From assembly GCA_937907605.1 (NCBI GenBank), contig CALCYI010000004.1, forward strand, positions 1 through 19,577: DNA of 19,577 nt, written 5' to 3'. How positions within the stretch are numbered: position 1 is the first letter of the stretch; every line of letters starts with the position of its first letter. The notes under the pieces were generated by a model. It was not told where the DNA came from. It ran no database searches and saw nothing but the letters and a program-made list of their open reading frames with translations. Shown piece after piece: positions 6,841 to 14,208 of the stretch. This stretch comes from an uncultured Clostridia bacterium. GTDB lineage: Bacteria > Bacillota > Clostridia > Oscillospirales > Acutalibacteraceae. Position numbers and translations under genes: made by a program.

Positions 6841-9723
6841 ATGAAAATAAACGATATAATTCACGGCTTTAAGGTTATAAGAGTAAGACAAAGCGAGGAG
6901 CTTTCGGGAACGCTCTATGAAATGGAGCATATTAAAACAAAGGCTCAGCTTGCGTGGCTCGATAACGGCGAGGACAATAAGCTTTTTTCCGTTGCGTTTA
7001 AAACTCTGCCATGGGACGACACGGGCGTATTCCATATTCTTGAGCATTCCGTGCTTGCGGGCTCGGAGAACTATCCCGTTAAGGAACCCTTCCTTGACCT
7101 GCTCAAAAGCTCAATGAATACCTTCTTAAACGCAATGACCTTCCCCGATAAGACTATGTACCCCGTATCAAGCAGGAACCAGCAGGACTTTATCAACCTG
7201 ACGAGAGTTTATCTTGACGCGGTGTTCAGACCCGCAATCTATAAAAACGAAAGCATTTTTCGCCAGGAAGGCTGGCATTATGAATTCGGCGAGGACGGGG
7301 AGCCCTTTTATAACGGCGTAGTATTTAACGAGATGAAGGGAGCGCTCGGCTCGGCTGACGGACAGATTGAATATCAGCTCAAGGCGGAGCTTTTTAAAGA
7401 CAGCTTCTACGGCTATGAATCGGGCGGCGACCCTAAGGCAATCCCTAACCTTACGTATGAAAACTTCCTTAAGGCGCACAGAGAATTCTATTCACCCTCA
7501 AACGCGAGGATTTACCTTGACGGCGCTGTACCGCTTGTCAGGGTGCTTTCGCTGATTGACGGGGAATACCTCAGCACCTTCGATTATATCGACAAAAAGC
7601 ACGACATAGTACGCCAGGGCAATACCGCGGCGCGCGAAATAAAGGGCTACTATGAAATCGGCAAGGAGGAGAGCGAGGAAAATAAGACTCAGATCGTACT
7701 CGGAAAGATTTTCGCAACCTGGGAGGAGCGCAAAAAGATAACCGCCTATAACCTCATTTCCTCATATCTTGCGGGCTCAAACGAAGCGCCCCTTAAGCGC
7801 GCGGTGCTTGAAAAGGGGCTTGCGCAGGATATGGAATTTGACATTATCGACGGTATTGACCAGCCGTACTACTGCGTGATTTTCAGAAATACCGAGCCCG
7901 ATAAGAAGGATGAAATCAAGGCTTTATACCGTAAGGTACTCGGGGATATTATTGAAAAGGGAATTGACATAGAGGAGCTTACCGCCTGCCTTAATCAGTA
8001 CGAGTTTTCGCTCAGAGAGCCTGAGGAGCCCAAGGGACTTACAAGGAATATCAACGCCCTTAATTCCTGGCTTTACGGCGGGGATATGCTGCTTTATCTC
8101 GAAAACAATTCGCTACTGAGTGAAATGCGCAGAGAGCTTGATTCCGATTATTATCTTGATATTATTAAGGAGCTTGCCGATTCCGAGGGCGAGGTGCTCT
8201 TAACCCTGCTTCCGTCAAAAACCAAGGGCGACGAGGAACGCATTTACGAGGAGCAGAGAGTGAGGGGCGAGGTCTCCGCTTTTTCCGCTGACGAGCTTAA
8301 AGAGGTTAAGGATACCTTTGAAAAAATGAGACTGTGGCAGGATATGCCCGATTCTCCCGAGGCTTCGGCAACCCTGCCCGTATTATCGCTCAGCGACGTC
8401 AGCCCGAAGCCGCAATGGCTTGACACCGAGGTTATTGAGAAAAACGGCGTAAAGGTGCTATTTCATAAGCTTTCCTCAAACGGAATAGTTCACTGTAATT
8501 TATATTTTAACGCCTCCGACGAAAGTCCTGAAGCGCTTTCAAAGCTTTCCTTTATAACCGAGCTGCTCGGCGTGCTTCCTACCTCAAAGCATACCTCCTC
8601 CGAGCTCCAGAAGGAGATAAAAATGATTATCGGCTCGCTCGATTTTGATATTGAGGCGGTGCCCGATTACGAGGATGAAAAGGTATGTACTCCGTATTTT
8701 ACGGTAAGCTTCAGCGTGCTTGAAAATAATCTTGAAGCGGCGGTTGGGCTTATTGCAGAGATACTGCTTGAAACTGATTTTGACTCAAAGGAGCTTATTT
8801 ACGAGAATTTACTCCAGGTTTGCGAAACGGTTTATCAGTCCGTTATGGGCTCGGGACACCTCTACGCCTTCAGGCGCGCGCTTTCGCATACCTCCGCGGT
8901 TTCAGCCGTTCAGGATATGACAAAGGGCTACGCTCTCTACCGCAGCCTTGACGGCTTCAAGAAGGCTTTTGAAAGCGAAGCGGCTTCATTTATCTCGTAT
9001 GCAAAGGAGAGAACGAAGGAGCTTTTCACAAAATCGCGCCTTGTTATCGGCGAAACGGCGCAGAGCCACAGCGAAAGGGTTTGCGATATAGCTGACTCTC
9101 TTTCGGAGGGAAGTATCTTCGCAAAGACTATGAAAATTGAGCCCGATGAAAAGCCTGCTAAAGAGGCAATCCTTATCCCCGCGGGAGTTTCGTATGCAGC
9201 CTACGGCGCAAATATAAAAAAATACGGCTATGAATACGAGGGTATGCTTACCGTTACCTCACTGCTTTTGACCTACGGTTATCTTTGGAACGAAATCCGC
9301 GTTCACGGCGGAGCGTACGGCTGCGGTTTCAGAGCTGCTGCAAGCGGCAACGTAACCTTCCATTCATTCCGCGACCCGAACCCGCTGAATTCCCTTGAGG
9401 TGTATAAAAACACGGGTGAGTTTATTAAAAGCTACGTTGAGGGCGACGAGGGAATTGAAAAATATATCATCTCGTCAATTGCCGCAACGGAGGGGCTTAT
9501 GAGCACCGCCGCGCAGGGACGTGTCGCCGATACTAACTGCCTTTCGGGCTTCACATATGAGGATAAGCTGAGGGTAAGGACTCAGATGCTGAGCCTTAAG
9601 AAAGAGGAACTGCTGAAGCTCTGCGGCTTGTTTGAAAAAATGAAGGAGGGCAATTCCGTTTGCATTATCGGAAACGAGGACGCCCTTAAGAACCTTGAAG
9701 GCTTTGATATTTACAGGTTATAA
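6841..9723 (+). CDS. Insulinase-family zinc metalloprotease (M16C, PreP/Cym1-like)
   Basis: The 960-residue length matches M16C proteases. The inverted zinc motif HxxEH is H65-I-L-E68-H69, followed by the conserved stretch GSENYPVKEPFLDLLKSSMN. The third ligand is E164 in NEMKG. The C-terminal half has the substrate-binding Arg/Gly/Tyr block RVHGGAYG (820-827). Four alpha/beta roll domains in one chain form the closed chamber that degrades unfolded peptides up to a few tens of residues in eukaryotic relatives. There is no signal peptide, so the enzyme is cytoplasmic and a role in clearing short peptides is likely. The ribosome site is AGGAG 7 bases before the ATG. A strong bidirectional terminator follows. 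Motifs and length make the family certain; the physiological substrate is unknown. Confidence 0.94.
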   Translation: MKINDIIHGFKVIRVRQSEELSGTLYEMEHIKTKAQLAWLDNGEDNKLFSVAFKTLPWDDTGVFHILEHSVLAGSENYPVKEPFLDLLKSSMNTFLNAMTFPDKTMYPVSSRNQQDFINLTRVYLDAVFRPAIYKNESIFRQEGWHYEFGEDGEPFYNGVVFNEMKGALGSADGQIEYQLKAELFKDSFYGYESGGDPKAIPNLTYENFLKAHREFYSPSNARIYLDGAVPLVRVLSLIDGEYLSTFDYIDKKHDIVRQGNTAAREIKGYYEIGKEESEENKTQIVLGKIFATWEERKKITAYNLISSYLAGSNEAPLKRAVLEKGLAQDMEFDIIDGIDQPYYCVIFRNTEPDKKDEIKALYRKVLGDIIEKGIDIEELTACLNQYEFSLREPEEPKGLTRNINALNSWLYGGDMLLYLENNSLLSEMRRELDSDYYLDIIKELADSEGEVLLTLLPSKTKGDEERIYEEQRVRGEVSAFSADELKEVKDTFEKMRLWQDMPDSPEASATLPVLSLSDVSPKPQWLDTEVIEKNGVKVLFHKLSSNGIVHCNLYFNASDESPEALSKLSFITELLGVLPTSKHTSSELQKEIKMIIGSLDFDIEAVPDYEDEKVCTPYFTVSFSVLENNLEAAVGLIAEILLETDFDSKELIYENLLQVCETVYQSVMGSGHLYAFRRALSHTSAVSAVQDMTKGYALYRSLDGFKKAFESEAASFISYAKERTKELFTKSRLVIGETAQSHSERVCDIADSLSEGSIFAKTMKIEPDEKPAKEAILIPAGVSYAAYGANIKKYGYEYEGMLTVTSLLLTYGYLWNEIRVHGGAYGCGFRAAASGNVTFHSFRDPNPLNSLEVYKNTGEFIKSYVEGDEGIEKYIISSIAATEGLMSTAAQGRVADTNCLSGFTYEDKLRVRTQMLSLKKEELLKLCGLFEKMKEGNSVCIIGNEDALKNLEGFDIYRL

Positions 9724-9759
9724 AAATAAAACGGTGTATCAACGATACACCGCTTTTTA
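9724..9759. terminator. Bidirectional terminator between convergent genes
   Basis: Nine-base arms at 9732-9740 and 9744-9752 (CGGTGTATC/GATACACCG) are flanked by an A-run on the left and CTTTTTATT on the right. It serves both the protease and the PurF-like gene, whose stop codon starts at 9760. Confidence 0.85.
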
Positions 9760-11166
9760 TTATTCTCTTCCGTCCCAGCAATACGTACAGAGCTTATCGG
9801 GGTCAATTCCTACCGAGTTAATCATATCGTCAAGCCGCTGATAGCGAAGCGTCGTAAAGTTCTGCTCCTTGCGGATTTCCTCGTTCATTCTCTGATACTT
9901 CTCGCTGTCGGGGTCAAGGTATTCCTTAATTACGTCGTCGGCGGCGGGTTTGCCCTCAAGCTTTTCCACAACGCGCCTTGTGATTAATTCCATATCGCTC
10001 GTTGAGCGTGAGAAATTAAGGTATTTGCACGCGAAGAATATCGGCGGACACGCGGGACGGATATGTACCTCCTTTGCGCCGCTCTGGAAGAGGTATTCCG
10101 TGGTTTCCCTGAGCTGAGTACCCCTTACGATTGAGTCGTCAATCATAAGCAGGCGCTTGTCCTCGATTAAATCCTTAATCGGAAGCAGCTTCATCTTTGC
10201 TATAAGGTTGCGCTTATTCTGATGAGTCGGCATAAAGGAGCGCGGCCAGGTCGGAGTATATTTAACGAAAGGTCTTGTATACGGGATATGAGCCTCGTTT
10301 GCGTAGCCTATCGCGTGCGCAATACCCGAATCGGGAACGCCTGCGACAACGTCGGGCGTTATGTTATCCCTCTTTGCAAGCGCCTCGCCGCATTTATAGC
10401 GCATATGCTCTACGGAGATACCCTCGTAGGTTGACGACGGATAACCGTAGTAAATCCAGAGGAAAGTACAGATTCTCATTTTATCCCCGGGTGATACGAG
10501 CGTTTTTACGCCGTCCTTATTCATTACTACAACCTCGCCGGGACCGAGCTCTCTGAGCTGCTCATAGCCGAGGTTAAGGTAAGCAAAGCTTTCGAAGGAG
10601 GCGCAATAGCCGTCGGGCTTTTTACCTATTGATATAGGCGTTCTTCCGTACCTGTCCCTTGCGGCGTATATGCCCTTGGGGGTGAGTATAAGCATGCTCA
10701 TTGAGCCGTCAATAATCTTCTGAGCATACGTAATACCCTCGATGAAATTCTCCTTCTGGTTGATAATTGCCGCAACTAATTCCGTCTGGTTAATTTCGCC
10801 GTGCTGCATTTCGAAAAAGTGAGTGTTTTGTTTAATTATTTCCTCAACGATTTCATCGCTATTATTTATCTTTCCTACCGTAGCTATCGCAAAGGTGCCG
10901 TGGTGCGAGCGCACGAGAATCGGCTGAGCCTCGTAGTCGCTTATACAGCCTATGCCCATCGTGCCGTGCATGCTGTTACTCTCTTTGGTAAACTTCGTTC
11001 TGAACGGGGAGTTTTCAATATTGTGAATTGCCTTGTCAAAGCCCTCCCTCTCGTCGTATACCGCAAGTCCTGCTCGCCTCGTGCCGAGGTGGGAGTGATA
11101 ATCAACGCCGAAGAATAAATCAAATACGCAGTCGTCTTTCGATACTGCTCCGAATAATCCGCCCAT
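9760..11166 (-). CDS. Amidophosphoribosyltransferase (PurF) paralogue without glutaminase nucleophile
   Basis: The 468-residue protein aligns with PurF, which makes phosphoribosylamine from PRPP and glutamine in purine synthesis. The PRPP loop is intact (MIDDSIVRGT, 341-350), as are VVAGVPDSGIAHAIGYA (273-289) and an N-terminal Ntn-type fold (DYHSHLGTRRAGLAVYD). However, it starts MGGLFGAVSKDDC instead of M-C-G-I, so the N-terminal nucleophilic Cys is absent. The H-x-R-Y motif is replaced by CISD (74-77), and the oxyanion HNGN motif by TVGK (96-99). In contrast, four cysteines matching the Fe-S ligands of Bacillus PurF are kept: C233, C380, C460 and C463. The ribosome site is GGAGG. Glutamine hydrolysis is therefore unlikely; ammonia use or another phosphoribosyl transfer is possible. 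No other pur gene is nearby. Confidence 0.88.
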   Translation of the reverse strand: MGGLFGAVSKDDCVFDLFFGVDYHSHLGTRRAGLAVYDEREGFDKAIHNIENSPFRTKFTKESNSMHGTMGIGCISDYEAQPILVRSHHGTFAIATVGKINNSDEIVEEIIKQNTHFFEMQHGEINQTELVAAIINQKENFIEGITYAQKIIDGSMSMLILTPKGIYAARDRYGRTPISIGKKPDGYCASFESFAYLNLGYEQLRELGPGEVVVMNKDGVKTLVSPGDKMRICTFLWIYYGYPSSTYEGISVEHMRYKCGEALAKRDNITPDVVAGVPDSGIAHAIGYANEAHIPYTRPFVKYTPTWPRSFMPTHQNKRNLIAKMKLLPIKDLIEDKRLLMIDDSIVRGTQLRETTEYLFQSGAKEVHIRPACPPIFFACKYLNFSRSTSDMELITRRVVEKLEGKPAADDVIKEYLDPDSEKYQRMNEEIRKEQNFTTLRYQRLDDMINSVGIDPDKLCTYCWDGRE

Positions 11167-11195
11167 TTCATACCTCCGTTTAGTTTGTTGGTAGT

Positions 11196-11223
11196 ATTAT
11201 AACAGATAATCCCGAAAAGTAAA
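11196..11223 (-). promoter_or_regulatory. Promoter of the PurF-like gene, extended -10
   Basis: On the minus strand the extended -10 TGTTATAAT spans 11196-11204. TTTACT (11218-11223) lies 16 bases upstream of the TATAAT. The ribosome site follows about 20 bases downstream. Confidence 0.55.
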
Positions 11224-11261
11224 CCGCAAAACGCAAATTGTTTTCATTCTGAAATAAATTC

Positions 11262-11290
11262 TTGAATTTAATACCATATAGGAATATAAT
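11262..11290 (+). promoter_or_regulatory. Sigma-A promoter of the Mbeg1-like hydrolase gene
   Basis: TTGAAT (11262-11267), a 17-base spacer and TATAAT (11285-11290) precede the ribosome site AAGGGGA (11311-11317). It is arranged back-to-back with the PurF-like promoter. Confidence 0.6.
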
Positions 11291-11323
11291 TAAATAGAAA
11301 TAAGTATGATAAGGGGATTATCT

Positions 11324-12472
11324 ATGGCACACGTAAGAGATTATGTTAATAATTACGGTAATGTTTCATTTACTGAAAAGCCGTTTTGCGACGAGGATAA
11401 TGTTGCGCTTTGTATGAGCTTTTATATGCCTCTTGACAAGGCGGTTTCCGCCTCGTTTGACGACGAGCCCGTTCCATTTAAGGACGCGTGCGATAAGCTC
11501 TTTGCGCTTCGCGGAAATAAGCATAAGCCCGTAGGACTCGTGCTCGTTAAGGGAATAAGCAAGCTCTTAATGGATATGTCAAGGCAGAAGAGATATTCAG
11601 AAATCAAGGTGATTGCCTGCACGGATAATTTTAACGTTAAGCCTGCCGTTCAGTTCAACGCAGCTACATATTTTCTCCCCACGGGACAAATTTTAGTTCT
11701 TTTCAGAGGTACGGACGATACCCTTACGGGCTGGAAGGAGGACCTTGATATCCTCGCATTTGACGGCGATGTTCCGTCAAATCAGCTTGCGCTTGACTAT
11801 CTTAAGGAGGTTGCAGAGCGCTTTGAGGGCGATATTATCGTAGCTGGACACTCAAAGGGCGGTTACGTATCCCAGTACGTTGTGCTTAATTCTCCTAAGG
11901 AAATCAGGGACAGGATTGTAGCGTATTACAATAACGACGGTCCCGGTCTTGCAAGCTATGATTATCTCAGCGAGGGCGTTTATGAGGAAATGCTCCCGCG
12001 TTATCACCACCTTATCCCGAAATCCTCGTTTATCGGTATGATGCTGTCGCACGACGACGATTATCTTGTTGTTAACAGCAGTAAGATTACGGGCGCAATG
12101 CAGCATGATATGCTCACCTGGAAGTTTAAGGGCGATAAGCTCGATATTATGGACGATATTACCAAGGCGGGAAAGATTGCAGACCTTGTATTCTACGATA
12201 TAAGGACAACGTATCCCAAGGAGCAGATTGCCGCGACGGAAAGGGCAATCGGAGCAGTATTCGAGGGTATCGGACAGCGCGGACTGCTTGACGTTAAGAG
12301 TCACCTCGGCTCGTCACTCAAGGGCGGCAAGAGAGCTTTTAAGGAGCTGGATAAGGAAACCAAGGACATTCTAAAAGCGACTACGAAGAGCGCTAAGAAA
12401 TCCTTTAAGCAGGCTTCAAAGACCGTAAAGCGCGGCGAATATAAAAAGGTAGCCGAAAGGCTCGGAGAATAA
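11324..12472 (+). CDS. Mbeg1/DUF2974-like alpha/beta hydrolase (lipase class 3 type)
   Basis: I place the start at the ATG at 11324 (MAHVRDYV), because AAGGGGA sits 6 bases upstream. An ATG 18 bases earlier has no ribosome site. The 382-residue protein has the lipase-3 signature: VLFRGTDDTLTGWKEDLD (about 125-142) and the nucleophile elbow G175-H-S177-K-G-G. The block YYNNDGPGLASYDY (about 202-215) is typical of the Mbeg1-like family found in gut Firmicutes. The C-terminal 50 residues are very rich in Lys/Ser/Thr and look helical and basic. They may bind nucleic acid or an acidic surface. There is no signal peptide, so it is probably cytoplasmic. The natural substrate is unknown; family members are annotated only by fold. 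It is a single-gene unit with its own promoter and terminator. Confidence 0.82.
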   Translation: MAHVRDYVNNYGNVSFTEKPFCDEDNVALCMSFYMPLDKAVSASFDDEPVPFKDACDKLFALRGNKHKPVGLVLVKGISKLLMDMSRQKRYSEIKVIACTDNFNVKPAVQFNAATYFLPTGQILVLFRGTDDTLTGWKEDLDILAFDGDVPSNQLALDYLKEVAERFEGDIIVAGHSKGGYVSQYVVLNSPKEIRDRIVAYYNNDGPGLASYDYLSEGVYEEMLPRYHHLIPKSSFIGMMLSHDDDYLVVNSSKITGAMQHDMLTWKFKGDKLDIMDDITKAGKIADLVFYDIRTTYPKEQIAATERAIGAVFEGIGQRGLLDVKSHLGSSLKGGKRAFKELDKETKDILKATTKSAKKSFKQASKTVKRGEYKKVAERLGE

Positions 12473-12515
12473 AGAAAATGGCGGCTGAGTATGGTCGGAT
12501 TGTGATAAAGATGAT

Positions 12516-12548
12516 TAAAGGAGAATGGAATATTGCCATTCTCCTTTA
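12516..12548 (+). terminator. Intrinsic terminator after the Mbeg1-like gene
   Basis: Arms 12516-12528 and 12536-12548 are perfectly paired (TAAAGGAGAATGG/CCATTCTCCTTTA) with a 7-base loop, followed by a T-rich run. Confidence 0.75.
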
Positions 12549-12684
12549 TTTGTGATAATATTTTGTTATGGAGCAGTTACCTAAAAGAAAACCTAACAGA
12601 TTAAAAAATTTTGATTATTCTCAAAATGGCGCATACTTTATTACAATATGCACCAAGGACTGAGAGCATATATTGTCACAAATT

Positions 12685-12711
12685 ACCGTAGGGACGAGCA
12701 CTGCTCATCCG
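12685..12711 (+). repeat. 27-bp REP-like palindromic repeat, copy 1
   Basis: Its core GGACGAGCACTGCTCATCC is a near-perfect palindrome, with one mismatch. The whole 27 bases match 26 of 27 positions of the inverted copy at 12855-12881. It lies within the RAYT remnant, encoding the VGTSTAHP stretch. Confidence 0.75.
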
Positions 12712-12854
12712 CAAGAAATACATCTTACGGAAATAGGTAAAATTGTAGATAAGTCAATAAAGGGAATACCTAAGCATTACGAAGGTGTGTTTGTTGATAA
12801 TTATGTTGTGATGCCCAATCATATTCATATGATAATCCGTATAGAAAGGAACGA

Positions 12855-12881
12855 CGGACGAGCAGTGCTCGTCCCTACGGT
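12855..12881 (-). repeat. 27-bp REP-like palindromic repeat, copy 2 (inverted)
   Basis: Its core GGACGAGCAGTGCTCGTCC is a perfect 9+1+9 palindrome. It is inverted relative to copy 1, with one difference, and 143 bases separate the two. It encodes the final residues GRAVLVPT of the broken transposase, so the truncation point is at the repeat. Confidence 0.75.
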
Positions 12882-12956
12882 GATTTAATAAAGGGATACG
12901 GTGCTTCGCAAATGTGCGCCTAAGCGTGATGCTTGAATAAAAAGTTATTATCGTAG

Positions 12957-12994
12957 AAAAATGAGTTAGAGAAATTTTCTTCTAACTCATTTTT
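12957..12994. terminator. Bidirectional terminator downstream of cdd
   Basis: Arms 12957-12970 and 12981-12994 (AAAAATGAGTTAGA / TCTAACTCATTTTT) pair perfectly around a 10-base loop. U-tracts form on both strands. It most likely ends the minus-strand operon that finishes with cdd at 13037. Confidence 0.75.
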
Positions 12995-13036
12995 TATAAA
13001 CATCTTTATGGAATGTAGCCTATTAGCCGTCTTTTT

Positions 13037-13459
13037 TTATTCTTTACTTAAATCCTCGGGACCAAAGCTTTCGGGGAGAAGCTCCTCGAGCGTGAACTCC
13101 CTGTAATCATCCGTCGATTTTGCGAGGATAACGCGCATTTCCTTCGGGTCTGAAAACTCCCTCATAACCTGTCTGCATACTCCGCACGGCGCGCAGTAAT
13201 CCTTAATCTGATAATCGTGACCGCCGACTATTGCAATTGCGGTAAAGCTTCTTTCGCCGCAGCTTACTGCGTGAAAAATCGCGCTCCTTTCCGCGCACAT
13301 TGTTGCGGGATACGCTGCGTTTTCTGCATTGACTCCCGTATATATTTTTCCCGAGTCCGCAAGCACTGCCGCGGAAACGTTGAATTTTGAATACGGCGCA
13401 TATGAGTTTTTCAGATTGTCAATTGCAAGCTTAATCAGCTCTTTATATGAATTATTCAT
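13037..13459 (-). CDS. cdd: Cytidine deaminase
   Basis: At 140 residues this is the size of the homotetrameric Cdd enzymes. These deaminate cytidine and deoxycytidine to uridine and deoxyuridine in pyrimidine salvage. The zinc site is complete: C55-A-E57 (catalytic Glu) in MCAERSA, and C92-G-V-C95 in APCGVCRQVM. The nucleoside-binding N44/E46 in GVNAENAAYP is also present. AAAGGA lies upstream of the ATG. It is the last gene of a tight minus-strand run (metal sensor, membrane protein, rsmE, cdd), 26 bases after rsmE. Its product uridine could feed the uridine phosphorylase at 3632-4405, though the two are 9 kb apart. Confidence 0.95.
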   Translation of the reverse strand: MNNSYKELIKLAIDNLKNSYAPYSKFNVSAAVLADSGKIYTGVNAENAAYPATMCAERSAIFHAVSCGERSFTAIAIVGGHDYQIKDYCAPCGVCRQVMREFSDPKEMRVILAKSTDDYREFTLEELLPESFGPEDLSKE

Positions 13460-13485
13460 TCTTCAAATTCCTTTCCGGCTCAGTA

Positions 13486-14208
13486 TTATTCTAAATTATC
13501 GGTTAAAAGCATTATCGCCGTGAGCGCTGCAACGGGAGCAGTCTGTGTGCGGAGAATACGCTTGCCGAGCGTAACCGTAATTCCGCCGTTTTCGCAAACG
13601 GACTCAACCTCGTCCTTTTCAAAGCCGCCCTCGGGGCCGATATATATTGATACGCTCCTGACAGCTTTGTTTATTACTGACCTGAGCGGCTCTCCGCCGC
13701 CCTCGTAGAATACGAGCTTGAGCTCGCTTTTGTCCTCGGCAATTGCCTGCTTTAAGGTGAGCTGCGGAGATATTTCGGGAACTATTCCGCGCCCGCTCTG
13801 CTGTGCCGCCTCAAGCGCAATCTTTTTGTATCTCGCGTTCTTCTTGATCGCGCTCTTTTCGTCGGGACGGCTTACGGAGCGCTTTGTGAGCACGGGTGCT
13901 ATTCTTGTAATTCCGAGCTCCGTGCATTTCTGGATAATATCCTCGAGCTTGTCGGATTTCGGCACGCCCTGATAAAGCGTTACGGCGCAGGAGGGCTCGC
14001 TCTCGCACGCCTGCTGATAGCAGACCTTGAGCGTTACCGTATCCTTTGTGATTTCCTTTATCATACAGCCGAAGTCGCTTCCGTTCCCGTCGGTTACGGT
14101 CAGCATATCGCCGCTTTTCATTCTGAGCGACTTTGCAATATGCCGCGCCTGCTCGCCGTCGAGAACTATTTCATTTTCGGGTGTGTAGTCAATAAAAAGC
14201 TTCTGCAT
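13486..14208 (-). CDS. rsmE: 16S rRNA m3U1498 methyltransferase RsmE
   Basis: The start is the ATG at 14208, which overlaps the upstream stop as TAATG, giving a 240-residue protein of normal length. An in-frame extension to 14286 would lie inside the upstream gene. It has the RsmE layout: an N-terminal PUA-like domain (LDGEQARHIAKSLRMKSGD, about 16-34), then a SPOUT methyltransferase domain. The latter has KSDKLEDIIQKCTELGI (84-100), the SAM-binding loop IGPEGGFEKDE (190-200) and the knot signature LGKRILRTQTA (214-224). It methylates N3 of U1498 in 16S rRNA using SAM. GAGGAT is upstream. Coupling to the metal-transporter-like gene by a 1-base overlap suggests a fixed operon. Confidence 0.95.
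   Translation of the reverse strand: MQKLFIDYTPENEIVLDGEQARHIAKSLRMKSGDMLTVTDGNGSDFGCMIKEITKDTVTLKVCYQQACESEPSCAVTLYQGVPKSDKLEDIIQKCTELGITRIAPVLTKRSVSRPDEKSAIKKNARYKKIALEAAQQSGRGIVPEISPQLTLKQAIAEDKSELKLVFYEGGGEPLRSVINKAVRSVSIYIGPEGGFEKDEVESVCENGGITVTLGKRILRTQTAPVAALTAIMLLTDNLE

Larger units (their letters stand above)
12568..12888 (+). pseudogene. Truncated REP-associated tyrosine transposase (RAYT, Y1/HUH family)
   Basis: From the ATG at 12568 the frame reads MEQLPKRKPNRLKNFDYSQN and continues GAYFITICTKD, the usual RAYT N-terminus. It then hits TGA at 12661-12663. The same frame continues without a shift through VGTST...LTEIGKIVDKSIKGIP and VDNYVVMPNHIHMIIRIER, with the HUH metal motif HIH. 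It ends at TAA 12888 right after a palindromic repeat. A single C-to-T change (CGA to TGA) would explain the internal stop. The distal half carrying the catalytic Tyr and the NP..W region of the family is missing, so the gene is dead as a transposase. RAYTs are single-copy tyrosine transposases linked to spread of REP palindromes. Two inverted copies of such a palindrome lie in this gene. Confidence 0.85.

Noticed and set aside
11205..11223. PurR box upstream of the PurF-like gene (AATCCCGAAAAGT)
   Set aside because: It differs from the AWWWCCGAACWWT consensus at three positions and has no partner site.
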